Both the position numbers and the translations under genes were made by a program. A stretch of DNA of 64,000 nt from Rosellinia necatrix (taxonomy: Eukaryota > Ascomycota > Sordariomycetes > Xylariales > Xylariaceae). The stretch spans positions 620,001 to 684,000 of the forward strand of contig JAGYVD010000007.1 of NCBI GenBank assembly GCA_021209875.1, written 5' to 3'. Positions 24,224-34,974 of the stretch are shown here, one piece after another; the first letter of the stretch is position 1; each line of letters begins with the position of its first letter. The notes beneath the pieces were generated by a model. It made no database searches. It worked only from the letters and a program-made list of their open reading frames with translations, and had not been told where the DNA came from.

Positions 24224-24882
24224 AAACTTAGCGTTTCGATCCTCCTTAGAAAGTTGTGAAGTAGAGGAGTTGGGCAATGCCAAGGAATCGGTGGATTGAT
24301 TGATGGTATCAGGCGCCTTGAAAGAAAAGAATGGTAGGACAGCTTGTCTGGGTGAGTTCTCGAGCGCCGGTTGAAGATTTACTTAGATCATAGCTCCAGC
24401 GTAGCCATCGCACTCCTAGTCAATAAATGTCAAGTGGTGGCTGCGCGCATGTGGATTTCCGAAGTCCTGCGTTACGCGCACCTGCGCGAAACGAGGCCTG
24501 TCTACTTCTGGGCACTAGTCAGTCCTCCCGCACAGCTTTGCTCACCATGCTTCGAGTTCAGCATTCGCGATGTCTCTCAATGGCACCAGGTCATTCAGGA
24601 CATTTAGGACATTGCGCAGAACCGTTGTTCATCGACGCCACTCATTACTCATTATTCACCACCTGTCCGCAAAGTGGCTAAAATTTAGTCAACATCATGC
24701 TATATAAGAACCCGGGATCTCAAGAAATAACTGCCTATGTCGCCAGTCATCCCCATATATGATATTATCGGACTGGATCGATTCTACCATCCCAGCACAA
24801 CATACCTATTAAATCAAGTACATTCCGCTCTTTGGCTGCCCGACCACTGAAAGACTGGCATACCGCAGCCACATCTGAAAGA
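24224..24882. other. Divergent promoter region between the C2H2 gene and a small gene
   Basis: This spacer would hold both promoters. It may also hold an unrecognised 5' exon of the C2H2 gene, since the frame is open up to about 24370 on the minus strand. No separate gene is supported. Confidence 0.45.
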
Positions 24883-25214
24883 ATGCCTGAGGCTTCAAAT
24901 ATGTCGTCGGCGACACTCGCCCCTAGTGACAAGCCGTGAGTAGCAATACCCTACCGGCCTTGCAGCCACCCCCAACTGCCTAAAACCAGTAAGACGGGGA
25001 AACCCCCTCCAGGGACAATTGGTAGACTAACCCAACTGACCATAGTACCAAACGCCACGAACCATCCCCTATGATGGACTTATACCTCAATGAAGAGCCC
25101 ACGGCGATACAGAAGCTGCTGACAGGAGGAAAGGGGGATGCCGGTAAAGGAAGACTAGACGTTTTAAGGGAAGAGGTCGAGGCATTAGAGCAACAATGGT
25201 CTCAGCAAAAGTAG
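24883..25214 (+). CDS. Small two-exon gene, 73-aa protein of unknown function
   Basis: Exon 1 (24883-24935) begins at ATG with MPEASNMSSATLAPSDKP and exon 2 (25046-25214) ends with TAG. The 110-bp intron has a clean GTGAGT donor, a CAACTGAC branch site and a CATAG acceptor, and the phases match (53 + 169 = 222 nt). Neither exon alone is long, so the gene is easy to miss. The product is hydrophilic. A central MMDLYLNEEPTAIQKLL segment is followed by GGKGDAGKGRLD and a C-terminal helix (LREEVEALEQQWSQQK) with coiled-coil heptad character. There is no signal peptide or membrane helix. I do not recognise the family. Confidence rests on splice quality and on amino-acid composition. Confidence 0.6.
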
Positions 25215-26453
25215 AGAAGAAGCCAGCTAAACGGGGAAACTGAACTGAACATGGCACTTTCCGTGATGGGAGCAACAAGACGGAAAGCCGGGGGCGGGAC
25301 TGGTTCCTAGATCATTGTCGAGTCCTACACTACACTAGATGCTGTGCACCACCCAGATCCGCGGCACGGCCTGCCCTGTATGCCATGCCAACGTGTAGAG
25401 CAAAACTAGCAATAATGTGGCTCGGATAATAAGTTACAAACTCGTAATGCACTTTGAACAGTCAACTAAGCCCTCGATTGGTGCTGATGATTAGGAGAGC
25501 GTCCCAGTCTATACAGAATTTATTGAGTGTAACTACATGTATTACATACACATGTGCTAAATGAATAACACGGTCCTACACTACTAATGCGGGGAGTGAG
25601 TGTCAATCAATTTTCCCCACGAACGGGGGAGCCCTGTACACTTACATGTCGATCCATCATGCATGCGACTCGAGAGACAGAAGCGAAATCCAGGAACAGG
25701 GCCGGGCGAAAAAGAGGGTGTCGAGGGCCAAAAACGGGAACCACAATCCCCGTTTCGGAGGCACATGTCCCGGAATCACTCGTAAGAGAAATGGCAGTTG
25801 GACCTCGATCCTTCCTTACTCTGCCCAGGCGCACGCGCGTCCGTCTGCGATGCCAACCAAACACCAACCAAATGCCAACCAAATGCCAACTAAATGCGGG
25901 CTTGCCTCTCACTTATACATCGCCTTCGCATGGCAAAGATCATCTACTCACCTTCTCTTATTCCCTCTTCATTCTCCTCATCCTCCTTCTCCCCCCCTTC
26001 TCTCTCTTTCTCTCTATATATATATATCCCCCTCCATCTGCATTTTCTCGGTTTTTCTTTTCTCCCTCCTGGCTTGGCGACGCGGGCTACATAGTAGGAT
26101 CCCCGGGGCAAGCGAGAACAACAACTACATGCGAGCGATATATGCATACATACATACATACATACATACATAAGAGAATAGGCCTATTAGATATAGTACC
26201 GCCCCATCGCGGGAGTCGGGAAGCTGCAGCGAGAACGTAACATAGCTCCACGACAGGCCGCTTCTTCTTCTCGCCTACCGACGCCGACGTTGAAAACGCT
26301 GTATGACATCAATCCTGAGGATAACACGGGCGAGGGCCAATCATGTGGGAAGCGAATTGACGCATTGATTTTGAATCAATTCACGTCATATTTTATCTTT
26401 ATTTTCTTATACCTAGGGGGGGCCTCCCTTCCAAAAAAAAAAAAAACCACGCC
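25215..26453. other. Intergenic region before the GT90 gene
   Basis: It includes an ACCAAATGCCAA-type short tandem repeat (about 25860-25892), a CT-rich and TA-repeat tract (25975-26030), a CATA microsatellite and an A14 run at about 26433. No convincing gene was found. Confidence 0.55.
26144..26172. repeat. (CATA)n microsatellite
   Basis: About seven CATA units occur in intergenic DNA. Confidence 0.9.
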
Positions 26454-26576
26454 ATGGGCGTCGCGCACATGATGTACCACCGCACCGCGAGACAGACGGC
26501 GCGGCTACGGCAGATCGTCGTTGCTGCCGTCCTCTGCCTCGCCGTCTACTGCTTTCTGGCCGTGCCGCGGTCGACA

Positions 26577-26607
<31 letters not shown>

Positions 26608-28489
26608 ACTACCGGGAGGCGTCGTACCAGAGCCAGGGGCAGAGGCAGGGGCAGAGGAAGGGATCGGGGGCCAACAGACGACTGCATAACCCCTCGCCGG
26701 AACTGCTGAACAACCGTTTCCTGGCGGAGGACGAGTGCCGCGCGACCTTCCCGGGCCTGCTGGACCAGGTGGACGACGAGGTGGCCCGGGGCCCGTTCAC
26801 GCTGGAGCGGCCGACGTCTAGTCTCGGCCCGCTGATCGCGCGGATTCGGGACGGCCAGGTGAGGATTCTTCTCCCTCCTCCCTCTATATCCCCCCCTTCC
26901 CTTTATCCGTGGACTTCCTCCGAGACGGACGGGGACCACCGGAAAAAAAAAAAACCTAGTGGGAAACTTTTGGGTTAAAGGGGGAAGGTTAATAAAAGAA
27001 AAACAAAAAAAACACAGCTCTACATCCTCTCAGCGACCCGCAAGGCCGACATGAGCAGGGACATGCTAGCGCACCGCGGCGCAACGCTACATCAGATCGC
27101 CAACGCGCTCCTGACCTGGCCGCGGCCGGCGACGTCGGATCCGTCATCGCCCTTCGCGCACATCCCGGACACCGTCTTCGCCTTCAGCCACCACGACGAC
27201 CCGGCGTCGGAGACGTTCTCGTACTCGCGGCCGGCGGACCCGGAGCTCCTCGTCCACCACCACGACGACAGCGACAACAACAACAACAAGGATGGGAAGA
27301 CGACGACGACGACTAGGAAGCGCTTCTTCCCGATCCCGCACTTCAGCTTCTACGCCTGGCCGCTGCCCTTCATCGGCTCGCTGCCGCGGGCGGCGGCAGC
27401 CATCGACGCCGTGGAGGCAGCGGCAGCGGCAGCGGTATCATCGTCATCGTCATCGTCATCGTCTTTCGCGGCCAAGATCCCGCGCGCCGTGTGGCGCGGG
27501 ACCACGTGGTTCAACAACCCGCGGGCGGGGCGTCTCCGGCAGAACCTGGTACGCGCCTTCGGGACCGGCGCCTCCGCTTCCACGTCCACCACGTCCTCGG
27601 CGAGCGACTGGGCCGACATCGAGGCCCTGGACTGGTCCTCGACGACGACGACGACGACGGACGGGAGCGTCGGCGGCGGCAGCGACGGTGGTGGTGTCGT
27701 CGTCGTCATGGCGCCCGGCGCCGGCGAGCGCAACGCCACCAACGCGCTGCGCATCGAGGACTTCTGCCGGTACCGGTACGTCGTGCACACCGAGGGCGTC
27801 ACGTACAGCGGCCGCTTCCAGTTCCACAGCCTGTGCGCCTCCGTCGTCCTGACCCCGCCCGTCGCCTGGTTCCAGCACCTGACGCACCTGCTGCGCCCGG
27901 CCTTCACGTACGCCCTGGACCCGGAGGCCCCCGATCTCCCCTTTCCTCCTCCTCCTCCTCCTCTTCTTCTTCTTCTTCTTCTTCTTCTTCTTCTTCCTCC
28001 GCCTATTCCGCCTCGGGCCCCGGCCTCCCCCGCACCCCGATCGACCTCGGCCCCAACGAGCGCCCGCCGGCGCTGGCGCCGTACCCGGCGCCCTGGGTGC
28101 GCGCCGCGTGGCCGGTCGCCTATGATCCGGCGCCAGGGTTCTCCTCCTCCTCCTCCAATGATGATGATGATGGTAATGACGACGACTACGACAACGACGA
28201 CAATGATGACGGGAAGGGAGCCAACATCCTCTTCGTGGCGCCGGACTGGAGCGACCTCCCGGCGGCCGTGGCCTGGCTCGAGGCCCGCCCCCGCCTCGCC
28301 GCCGCCCTCGCCGCCCGCCAGCGCCGCCTCTTCGCCGGCGCCGGCTACCTCAGCCCCGCCGCCGAGGCCTGCTACTGGCGCGGCCTCGTCCGCGCCTGGA
28401 GCCGCCTCGTCCGCTTTGACGAGGCCGCCTTCGCCGACCTCGAGGGTGTCCCCTGGGAGGAGTTCTCGCTTAGGGAGATGCATGGGTGA
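26454..28489 (+). CDS. GT90/CAP10-family glycosyltransferase, with an internal frame break
   Basis: Exon 1 (26454-26858) and exon 2 (from 27018) are joined over an in-phase intron. The N-terminus is a type II membrane anchor (IVVAAVLCLAVYCFLAVP, about residues 21-38), so the enzyme would act in the Golgi or ER lumen. CAP10/GT90 landmarks are FSFYAWPLPFIGSLP, KIPRAVWRGTTWFNNPR, DFCRYRYVVHTEGVTYSGRF, QFHSLCASVVLTPP and, near the end, ANILFVAPDWSDLPAAVAWL, GYLSPAAEACYWR and WEEFSLREMHG. GT90 enzymes transfer xylose or glucose in capsule or cell-wall glycan synthesis. The two halves are in different frames. The first is readable to about 27940 and the second from about 27950 onward, with the switch inside a CCT/CTT microsatellite. 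No splice pair fits. This is either a real 1-nt lesion or an assembly error. Thr, Ser, Asn and Asp runs from trinucleotide repeats interrupt the protein throughout. Confidence 0.82.
27944..27999. repeat. CCT/CTT trinucleotide run inside the GT90 coding region
   Basis: About six CCT units are followed by about twelve CTT units. This would be poly-Pro/Leu in the upstream frame and poly-Ser in the downstream frame. It marks the point where the reading frame changes. Confidence 0.9.
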
Positions 28490-28879
28490 CGAAGGGGAAA
28501 AAAAAAAAAAGAGAGAACGGAACGATCAATTAAAAAAGCCTTAACAATCCGAAATGAGTAAAAAAAAATTGCAAAAACGAAAAAGCAGTCTATAGTTATG
28601 TGTATATGTGTGGTGTGTGTGTGTGTATGTGAAAACGAGAAACAAAAGTGCCATTCTTCGTTTTCGCTTTTGTTTTCCCCTTTTGAGATATATATATATA
28701 AAGACAATTACTACCAGATCCCTTTCTCCTCATACCGAGGCTTCATTATGGTATACCTACATAATATGCTGACAAGCTCATACAATATACAGATTGTCCA
28801 CGCACCGTCGCCGCCGCTGTCGTCGTCGTCGTCGTCGTGGATATGCAATACTTTATACACCTGATCTCCCTCCGCCTCA
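28490..28879. other. Convergent 3' spacer between GT90 and ArfGAP genes
   Basis: It contains A-rich tracts, a GT microsatellite (about 28610-28626), a TA run (28688-28699) and a short CGT run (28818-28836). It would hold both 3' UTRs. No gene is seen. Confidence 0.65.
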
Positions 28880-31190
28880 TCATGATCCGCTTCTCGCGCT
28901 TAAGCTCGCGAATGCATCCGGACTGTGTCGGCCATTGTTCCAGGCCATTTCCATCCCGAGCATCATGCTTTCACGACTCCGTGCGTTGGAGGCTGCACGA
29001 TTAGTGGGTGCCAATGCAGAGGGTATTGGGGCTGCCGTTGTGTTTAAAAAAGGGTTTCTTGCGCCGGCCAAGGGACTTTGTTGCGGGGGCACCTGTGCCT
29101 GCGCCTGCGGTTGCGCGGGAGCCGTTGGATTGACATCGAAAGGATTATGAGTTACCTGCCCTGGAGATTGCACCGGAGTTGGGATGGGTTGCACATAATT
29201 GTATAAGGCCATGATACTCTCCTTATCGGCACGTAAGGCAGCGTAGTTAGGCTGCACAGGTTGCGCCTGCTGGTTTTGCGAATACCACTGTTGCTGGGCA
29301 GGCTGGGGTGCTGGAGCAGGCTGATTCATCGTCAAGAAAGGATTGGCGCTGTACGGGGTCTGTGGCGAACTATATACGTTTTGCTGTGACTGTTCGGGTA
29401 TCTGATTTAGCATCGGCGAAGCCATTCCCGTTGGCGATCTCGCAAACGGGTTATTTACCAGGGACCCCTGATATTGGTATGCAGATGTGTTGAGTGACAG
29501 GGACTGCTGTGACGTCGTAGGAGCCTGTAAAAAGGGGTTGTAGTTTTGCTGTGGAATTTGCTGTGGCTGGGGGTATGTCTGGTTACCGTTGAACGCCATC
29601 GATGCGTAGTTTTGAACCTGTGGCATCTGCGGGTTCATCGAATGCGAATGGGCAGGCAGGGACCCCGGTTGTGTCGTGGGAACCCCCCCTGTATGGTGTG
29701 GGAAGAGTGGCGGCTGTGACGGTGCCAGTGATAGGTTCTGCATGGAATGACTCAAGCTGAATTCACGCTGCTGGCTTGGCGCGCCGAAGGGGTTGTTGTT
29801 ATAAAAAGGATTGGTATTCTGAAGAGTGCCAGTCGATTGGGACGATTGGGGCTGCGCAGGTGGTATATCCCAAGGATCGTTCGACGCCGATGCTGGGCTC
29901 TGGACCGGGAGAGGAGGACTCGGCTTCGACAATCCATTTGTGACTGGCTTTGATGGTTTCGGTGTCAATGCTCTTGATAATGGATCATGAGGACTCGTTA
30001 AGCCCGGCGAGATGCCACCACTGCCCTCACCGAGACGAACTAGAGCCTCAACCGTCTTTTCGAGATTGCCGCCCACGCCCTTTAGAACCATAGCATTGCG
30101 CTTGTCATCCAGGAAACCCATGTCACGAAGCTGTGTGAGCTTTTGCGCCGTGGCCTCTATGCTGTTATCCTGGTGCACGGTGGCTCCGAAGACCTTGGAT
30201 GCCTTGTTGCTTAGGTGATCATCGTTTGGTGGCACAAAATGCTGCGGTGAAATGCCCTGCCGTGGGCTTTGTGGGTCTTTCTTTGATCGAAAGGAGAGTG
30301 ACCCGGATTTGAAGAAGCGAGGACCCGTCTTGGGAGGTAACGGTGGAGGCGTACCCTCATCTGAACTTGCTGTATTCTGTCTCGTCTGGGCCTTGGTTGG
30401 GGTTCGACTCTGTGGCTGGACATACTTGGATCGGATGAATCGTTCCATGGCGGAATCAGCTTCGTCAGCGTCGACGGGCACAGGTGGTCTCTTGTTCTGG
30501 GGGTTGTAGTTCTTATTGGAGGCGGCGTTGCCTACTCGTTTCATACTCTGCCCCGCGATCGGATTAGAATGTTTTATTGTAAGGGGCATGGCATGGCGGC
30601 AGCCGTACCTCGACTTGGTCATTCGTCCAGCTGTCCATGCTCAGCGACTTGACTTTGGAAATGTGAGTTCCCAACTTGCGATGGATGGCGGCGCATCGCA
30701 TGCACAGGAAGATACCCAACTATGGACATGTTTGATTAGCACTCTGCTCGTCGACTATATGGTGTTTGACAGTCCAACAGCGCGCATGCAGGTCAGCGGC
30801 GTCAGGTTCGGAAAACGTAACGGGACAACGGGGGGAGCTGGAGAGGAGGAGAGGAGTTCGTTCTCGTGTGTGTGTGTGTGTGTGTGTGTGTGCGTATATG
30901 TGTGTATGTGTGTATGCGTGTGTGCGGTAAGACCTACGTTCCATGATGCCCAGGCTAGAAGGGTCGCATATTAGCATCGGCTTGCATGGAAAAAAGAACA
31001 ACGATGGCAGTGTAACAGCCGAGAGGGGAGCGGCGGCAGCGGTAGCAGCGGCAGCGGCGGCGAAGTGTAACGTACATGGATTTCTGGCGCCACAGTCGGC
31101 ACAGATATTGTTGCCAGCAACGGTCTGGACGAGGTCCTGGAGCGCGCGCTCGTTGCGCGCCTGTTGGCGCTTGCTCATGAGTCCCGCCAT
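28880..31190 (-). CDS. ArfGAP-UBA protein with NPF motifs (Gts1/ucp3-like)
   Basis: The spliced product has 636 residues from exons 31190-31076, 30954-30938 (17 nt), 30719-30609 and 30547-28880. The ArfGAP zinc finger is complete: Cys30, Cys33, Cys50 and Cys53 in a CX2CX16CX2C array, with Arg58 in AAIHRKLG as the expected arginine finger. It stimulates GTP hydrolysis on Arf GTPases during vesicle formation. A UBA domain lies at about 211-254 (LRDMGFLDDKRNAMVLKGVGGN). The long Gln/Pro/Asn-rich tail holds seven NPF tripeptides, which bind EH domains of endocytic scaffolds such as Ede1/Pan1. This points to a role at endocytic or actin patches, as for yeast Gts1-related proteins. The 17-nt exon encodes part of the zinc finger. 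Introns 1 and 2 contain GC-rich trinucleotide and GT repeats. Confidence 0.92.
30866..30925. repeat. (GT)n microsatellite in an ArfGAP intron
   Basis: About thirteen perfect GT units are followed by degenerate GT/GTAT sequence, all inside the second intron (30720-30937) of the ArfGAP gene. Confidence 0.92.
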
Positions 31191-33354
31191 GATGTTCGTT
31201 CCCCTCTCCGAGTCGGGCGATGTATTAAAGATTACGGGTTTCGGGGTTGAAGGGTTATGGGATATACATATACAGGTGCCAAGAGCACGCACGCGACAAC
31301 GGGAGGATCACGGTCGGTCAGATTGGGGTAACGTCGACCAAAGAACGATGGAAACCGGGTGAAAGAATAATCGGCGGCGGCGGCTCCTTAGTCCTTTAGT
31401 CAAGAGGGCGACAACTCGAAGGCGAGTGCGTGGTGGTAGTAGCAAGCGAAGGCCGCGTATAGGTCAGGGTCCCATCCACCAGTTCCCGGCCAGTGGCTCG
31501 AGTGCAGGTACCTGCTGGATGGAGTAGAGTACCTTTGTAAAAAAGCCTAGGCGACACAGCTCAGGCTCCTGAGGCCGCTGATAACGTAACCCGCTTGTTT
31601 CGGGAGGGTGTGTGTGGTACTATCCACACTACACTGCTAGGTACCTACCTACTTACCTAGGTGGATAGTTGGGGTTGTCTACCTACCTAAGGTAAGTAAG
31701 TAAGTACTTGCAGAGACAGTGACATGGGGTGGGGATGGAGGAAGACTGGGGTTCTCGGTTGGTAGGGGGAGGGGAGCGGATGGGGATGGGGATGGGAGTG
31801 GGACAGGCAGGGTCGACATGCACTGAAGCAGTCAAAGGATGGAAGTGAAGGGCAACCCTGAATAAAAAATAAAATAAAAGGGGATACACGCGACAGAGGG
31901 AGGGGGTGAGCGAGTGACCGAGAGAGTGACCGAGAGAGTGAGGATGAGAGAGAGGAGGGAGAGAGGGAGAGAGGGGAGAGAGAGAGCCACGCAGAATAGA
32001 ACAACTGGTGTTGGATAGGTGCAATAATCGAAAGGAGTGCCAATTAGGTAGTGGGGTGGAAACGTTCATTAGTCAGGCAGGTCAGACCCTTCATCGACAG
32101 CTGCAGGTGAGATTGTAGATTGACACCATCAGTGAGGATGTGAGAGGATGCGATCCAAGACAGCACCGACACTAGAAGATGTACCTCACGAGGACAACGG
32201 GCGGACAAGTCGAGACTGGTAGTGGATACATGCACCTGCTAGCCTCACTGTAGCGGTATAAGTAGCACGTTCTTACGCTTCCTGCACGCAAAAAAAAAAA
32301 GAGAGAAAGAGAGAGAGAGAGCATGGAGCCCCGTAAGAAAAAGCGTGGAGCCCCGTAAAAGGGGGCATACTGTACGGTGCAGGTGCAGCTAGGTGCAGGT
32401 ACTTGCACGACTGTGCAATTCTTGCGGCTGGGCTGCAGCGCTTACTGGTACCGTGGTCCCTGAGTGGGAGAGAACCGGTAGTGTACATTGCCTGCGACGG
32501 CCATGCATTGCCGAGCACCCCAGCCAACCACCCCCCTCCCCTCCCCCCACCCTTTCGTTACTGGTTGTAGGAAGTACCTACCTGAGTCATCATCGAAAAC
32601 CTCCAAAGTGTCAGGAAGAAGTTAAAACTGAGGCAACTAAAGTGGCATTACGGTGCACACACGAAAATAGTCGCACGCATGGTCGGTCGCACACGTACAT
32701 ACATACATGTACATACATACACCATGTTATCTCCCTAATTCTATTTGTACCACTGCATTTCATTTCATACCATGTCTCTCTTTTTCCATTTCAGACCCTT
32801 CGTTGCCTTGCTCCCTCTACTTGTACATCAACGAACCACACTACGCCAATATGCAAATTTACGCGAGCGCTGATCTACATAGTATCATTCTGTTTTGTCC
32901 AATGCCCTTCCGAGATGGTTCGATGTCCGCGACCCCTGGCGTAATTTACTGGCGTTGGCCGTCAACGTGCGTGCGTGCGTGCGTGCGAGCGCATGCCTGT
33001 GAGGGCGTGTGAGGGCATGTGAGGGCGAGCGTGCATGCACTCGCTCGCCCAGAGGCCTTTCGGATCATTTCTAGGTACTATATATTAAGTGGACGTGCCC
33101 TGCACATGCATATGCACTTGTATATATAGGTATATTTAGAGGTAAGGGTTACCATGGTGCAACTACCCGTGTCCTATTGCTGCCCCAAATTCGTCCGCCC
33201 TCTGTTCCTATGGCCCAGGTTTCCGTCCTAATACAACATAAAAGCTCTGGTATGCATGGACGGATTTATCAGAAAGGCCTCGTCGAGTGTCCATAATATG
33301 TATCTGTAAAGCGGTCAGCAAAAAAGAGGCCTAGTCGACATCTCCCCTGGTTTT
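31191..33354. other. Intergenic region, repeat-rich
   Basis: It contains paired TACCTAGGTA-like motifs (31638-31700), a purine-rich stretch (31900-31985) and a GA run (32300-32320). A GGAGCCCCGTAA unit occurs twice (about 32325-32358), and CATA and GTGC runs are present. No gene is supported. The left end is the ArfGAP promoter. Confidence 0.55.
32964..33041. repeat. GTGC run plus GTGAGGGC/GTGAGGGCAT tandem units
   Basis: A (GTGC)5 run is followed by three copies of a GTGAGGGC-type 10-bp unit. It is non-coding. Confidence 0.8.
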
Positions 33355-34974
33355 TCAGACGGCCATAGCTACCTCGATCTGATGCCGCTTCAGACCTCGC
33401 GCGCGATGCAGGAGTGCCATGGCCACGCCCTGTATGGCATCCAGGCAGTTTACGTTCCACAGCTCTCCCAGCGACTTCCAGTTCTTGCTCCTCGCCCACC
33501 CGTTGATTGGGATTTTGTACACCTGCTCCGTCACATCTACGAAGCCCGCGTTGATCAGTCCCTGCTTGTACGTTTTCACTATGTCTATGGGCCGCCGCTC
33601 CATTATGGAACACTCCGTTAGGTCGTTAAATAGTAAATAGGGCGCATAGTCGTTCGACATCGAACCGTCGTCGCATCCGAGGGTCGGGAGTAGCTCTTGG
33701 GCCTCAAACCAGCCGCCGGGTTCAAGGTGGTCAAAGGCTTTCCGAGCCACATCGGTCTCAAAGTTCTCCCAGCAGCCGAGGGCCATCCTCATCTATCGTT
33801 TATTAGCACATGAAAGCAGCATCCACAGGGCGCCGGGGCCGCTTGTCCGCCCCGAGATGAAGACTCGGACTTATTCTAGGCTAGCTCGGGGGAGGAGGAG
33901 ATATTGCGTACTATATAGATACGTTAGCGCGAGATTAAAACAAGTGACCAGTGTCGTATTATACAGCAGAAGCAGCGCTTTTTAATCATACATACCATGT
34001 ATATAATCAAAAGGGTCTGGCCACCACCAATCATCTACCCTCCTAGATGGGAATTAGGTCAATACCCTAGGCACGGAAAGGCATCATCATCCCATCCAGT
34101 ATTCGTTTTCATTGCCGAAAAAGGGGGACTCTGACCAGACACAAATGCCAGGACCTAAGTTTGGGAATAAAGGTAGTTTGCTAGTCCAAAGAATTGCACG
34201 TAAACTTACGCATCATGGATATAAAAATGCACATTCGGTGGGACGAATTCCGGCTGGACGGGTGACAAGTCCGTCCCAACCACCACGGACGATTCGAATT
34301 CCTCCGCCATCTCAATAGCCCACATCCCTGTCCCTGTGGCCAGATCGAGTATTCTCTTCGGAGGTTGCTCCTCGGACCATGGAGCGAAGTAATTCTTGCC
34401 GTTAAATAAGCGTTTGATGCAAATGTATTGCCAGTCTAGTCTCTCGAGCTCTAATGGATCGTTGGGGAAATGGTATGCTGGCATACATCACTGTCAATCC
34501 AAAAAGCCACGCGGGGTCCGGGGACAAGAGATGTCAACCTACATCCATCGCTGTATGCATGGTATGTCCTGCCATTTTCTTCTCTGTATGCCGTAACACT
34601 GCTCGTGATTGATTCGCTATCCCTGCGGATAGAAATCATGTCTTAGTCGGGAACATGTTATTAGGGCCATGCAGCCTACCACTCGTAACTTGGGCTTTTT
34701 GAAGGGTCACTCTTTTCGTGAGTTAGCACGTGTATACCACAATGTTAGATACTGTTGTAACGTGGGAGCCTCTCACATCAGGTTCAATATGTAAAGAAGA
34801 AGACGCGTCGTGTGGCTGCTCGAACGTAAAGGGGAAATTGTTAAGATCGAAGGGCGGGGCAGAAGGCGACTGTAACGCTTTCTGAACCGACTCGGACGTC
34901 CCTGGGTTAAGGTTCCTTCCGGGAGCCTCTGGGGCATCCTCGCTTCCCTCCCAGCCGGGTTGCCGAAAAGACAT
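33355..34974 (-). CDS. SAM-dependent methyltransferase, LaeA-like/UMTA family
   Basis: Exons are 34974-34730, 34622-34543, 34477-34210, 34042-33992 and 33787-33355, giving 358 residues with consistent phases. The class I methyltransferase core is clear. Motif I ILDLATGTGMWAIEMAEEF lies at about 150-168, with Asp153 and the GTG loop binding SAM. It is followed by VVGTDLSP.QPEFVPPNV and DPFDYIHG, and LEPGGWFEAQEL is the post-I block. Upstream sits the family's usual SITSSV.AYREENGRTYHAY segment. This group includes LaeA-type regulators and many orphan small-molecule methyltransferases. Substrate is not inferred. The N-terminal exon and its weak GTGCTA donor are uncertain, as is the GTATGA donor of exon 4. 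The PLP decarboxylase gene lies divergently 2.1 kb away. Confidence 0.82.

Noticed and set aside
27350..28483. Long minus-strand frame (377 codons) opposite the GT90 gene
   Set aside because: It is an antisense shadow of a very GC-rich coding exon. It encodes Gly/Arg/Val repeats and the plus strand carries clear GT90 motifs.
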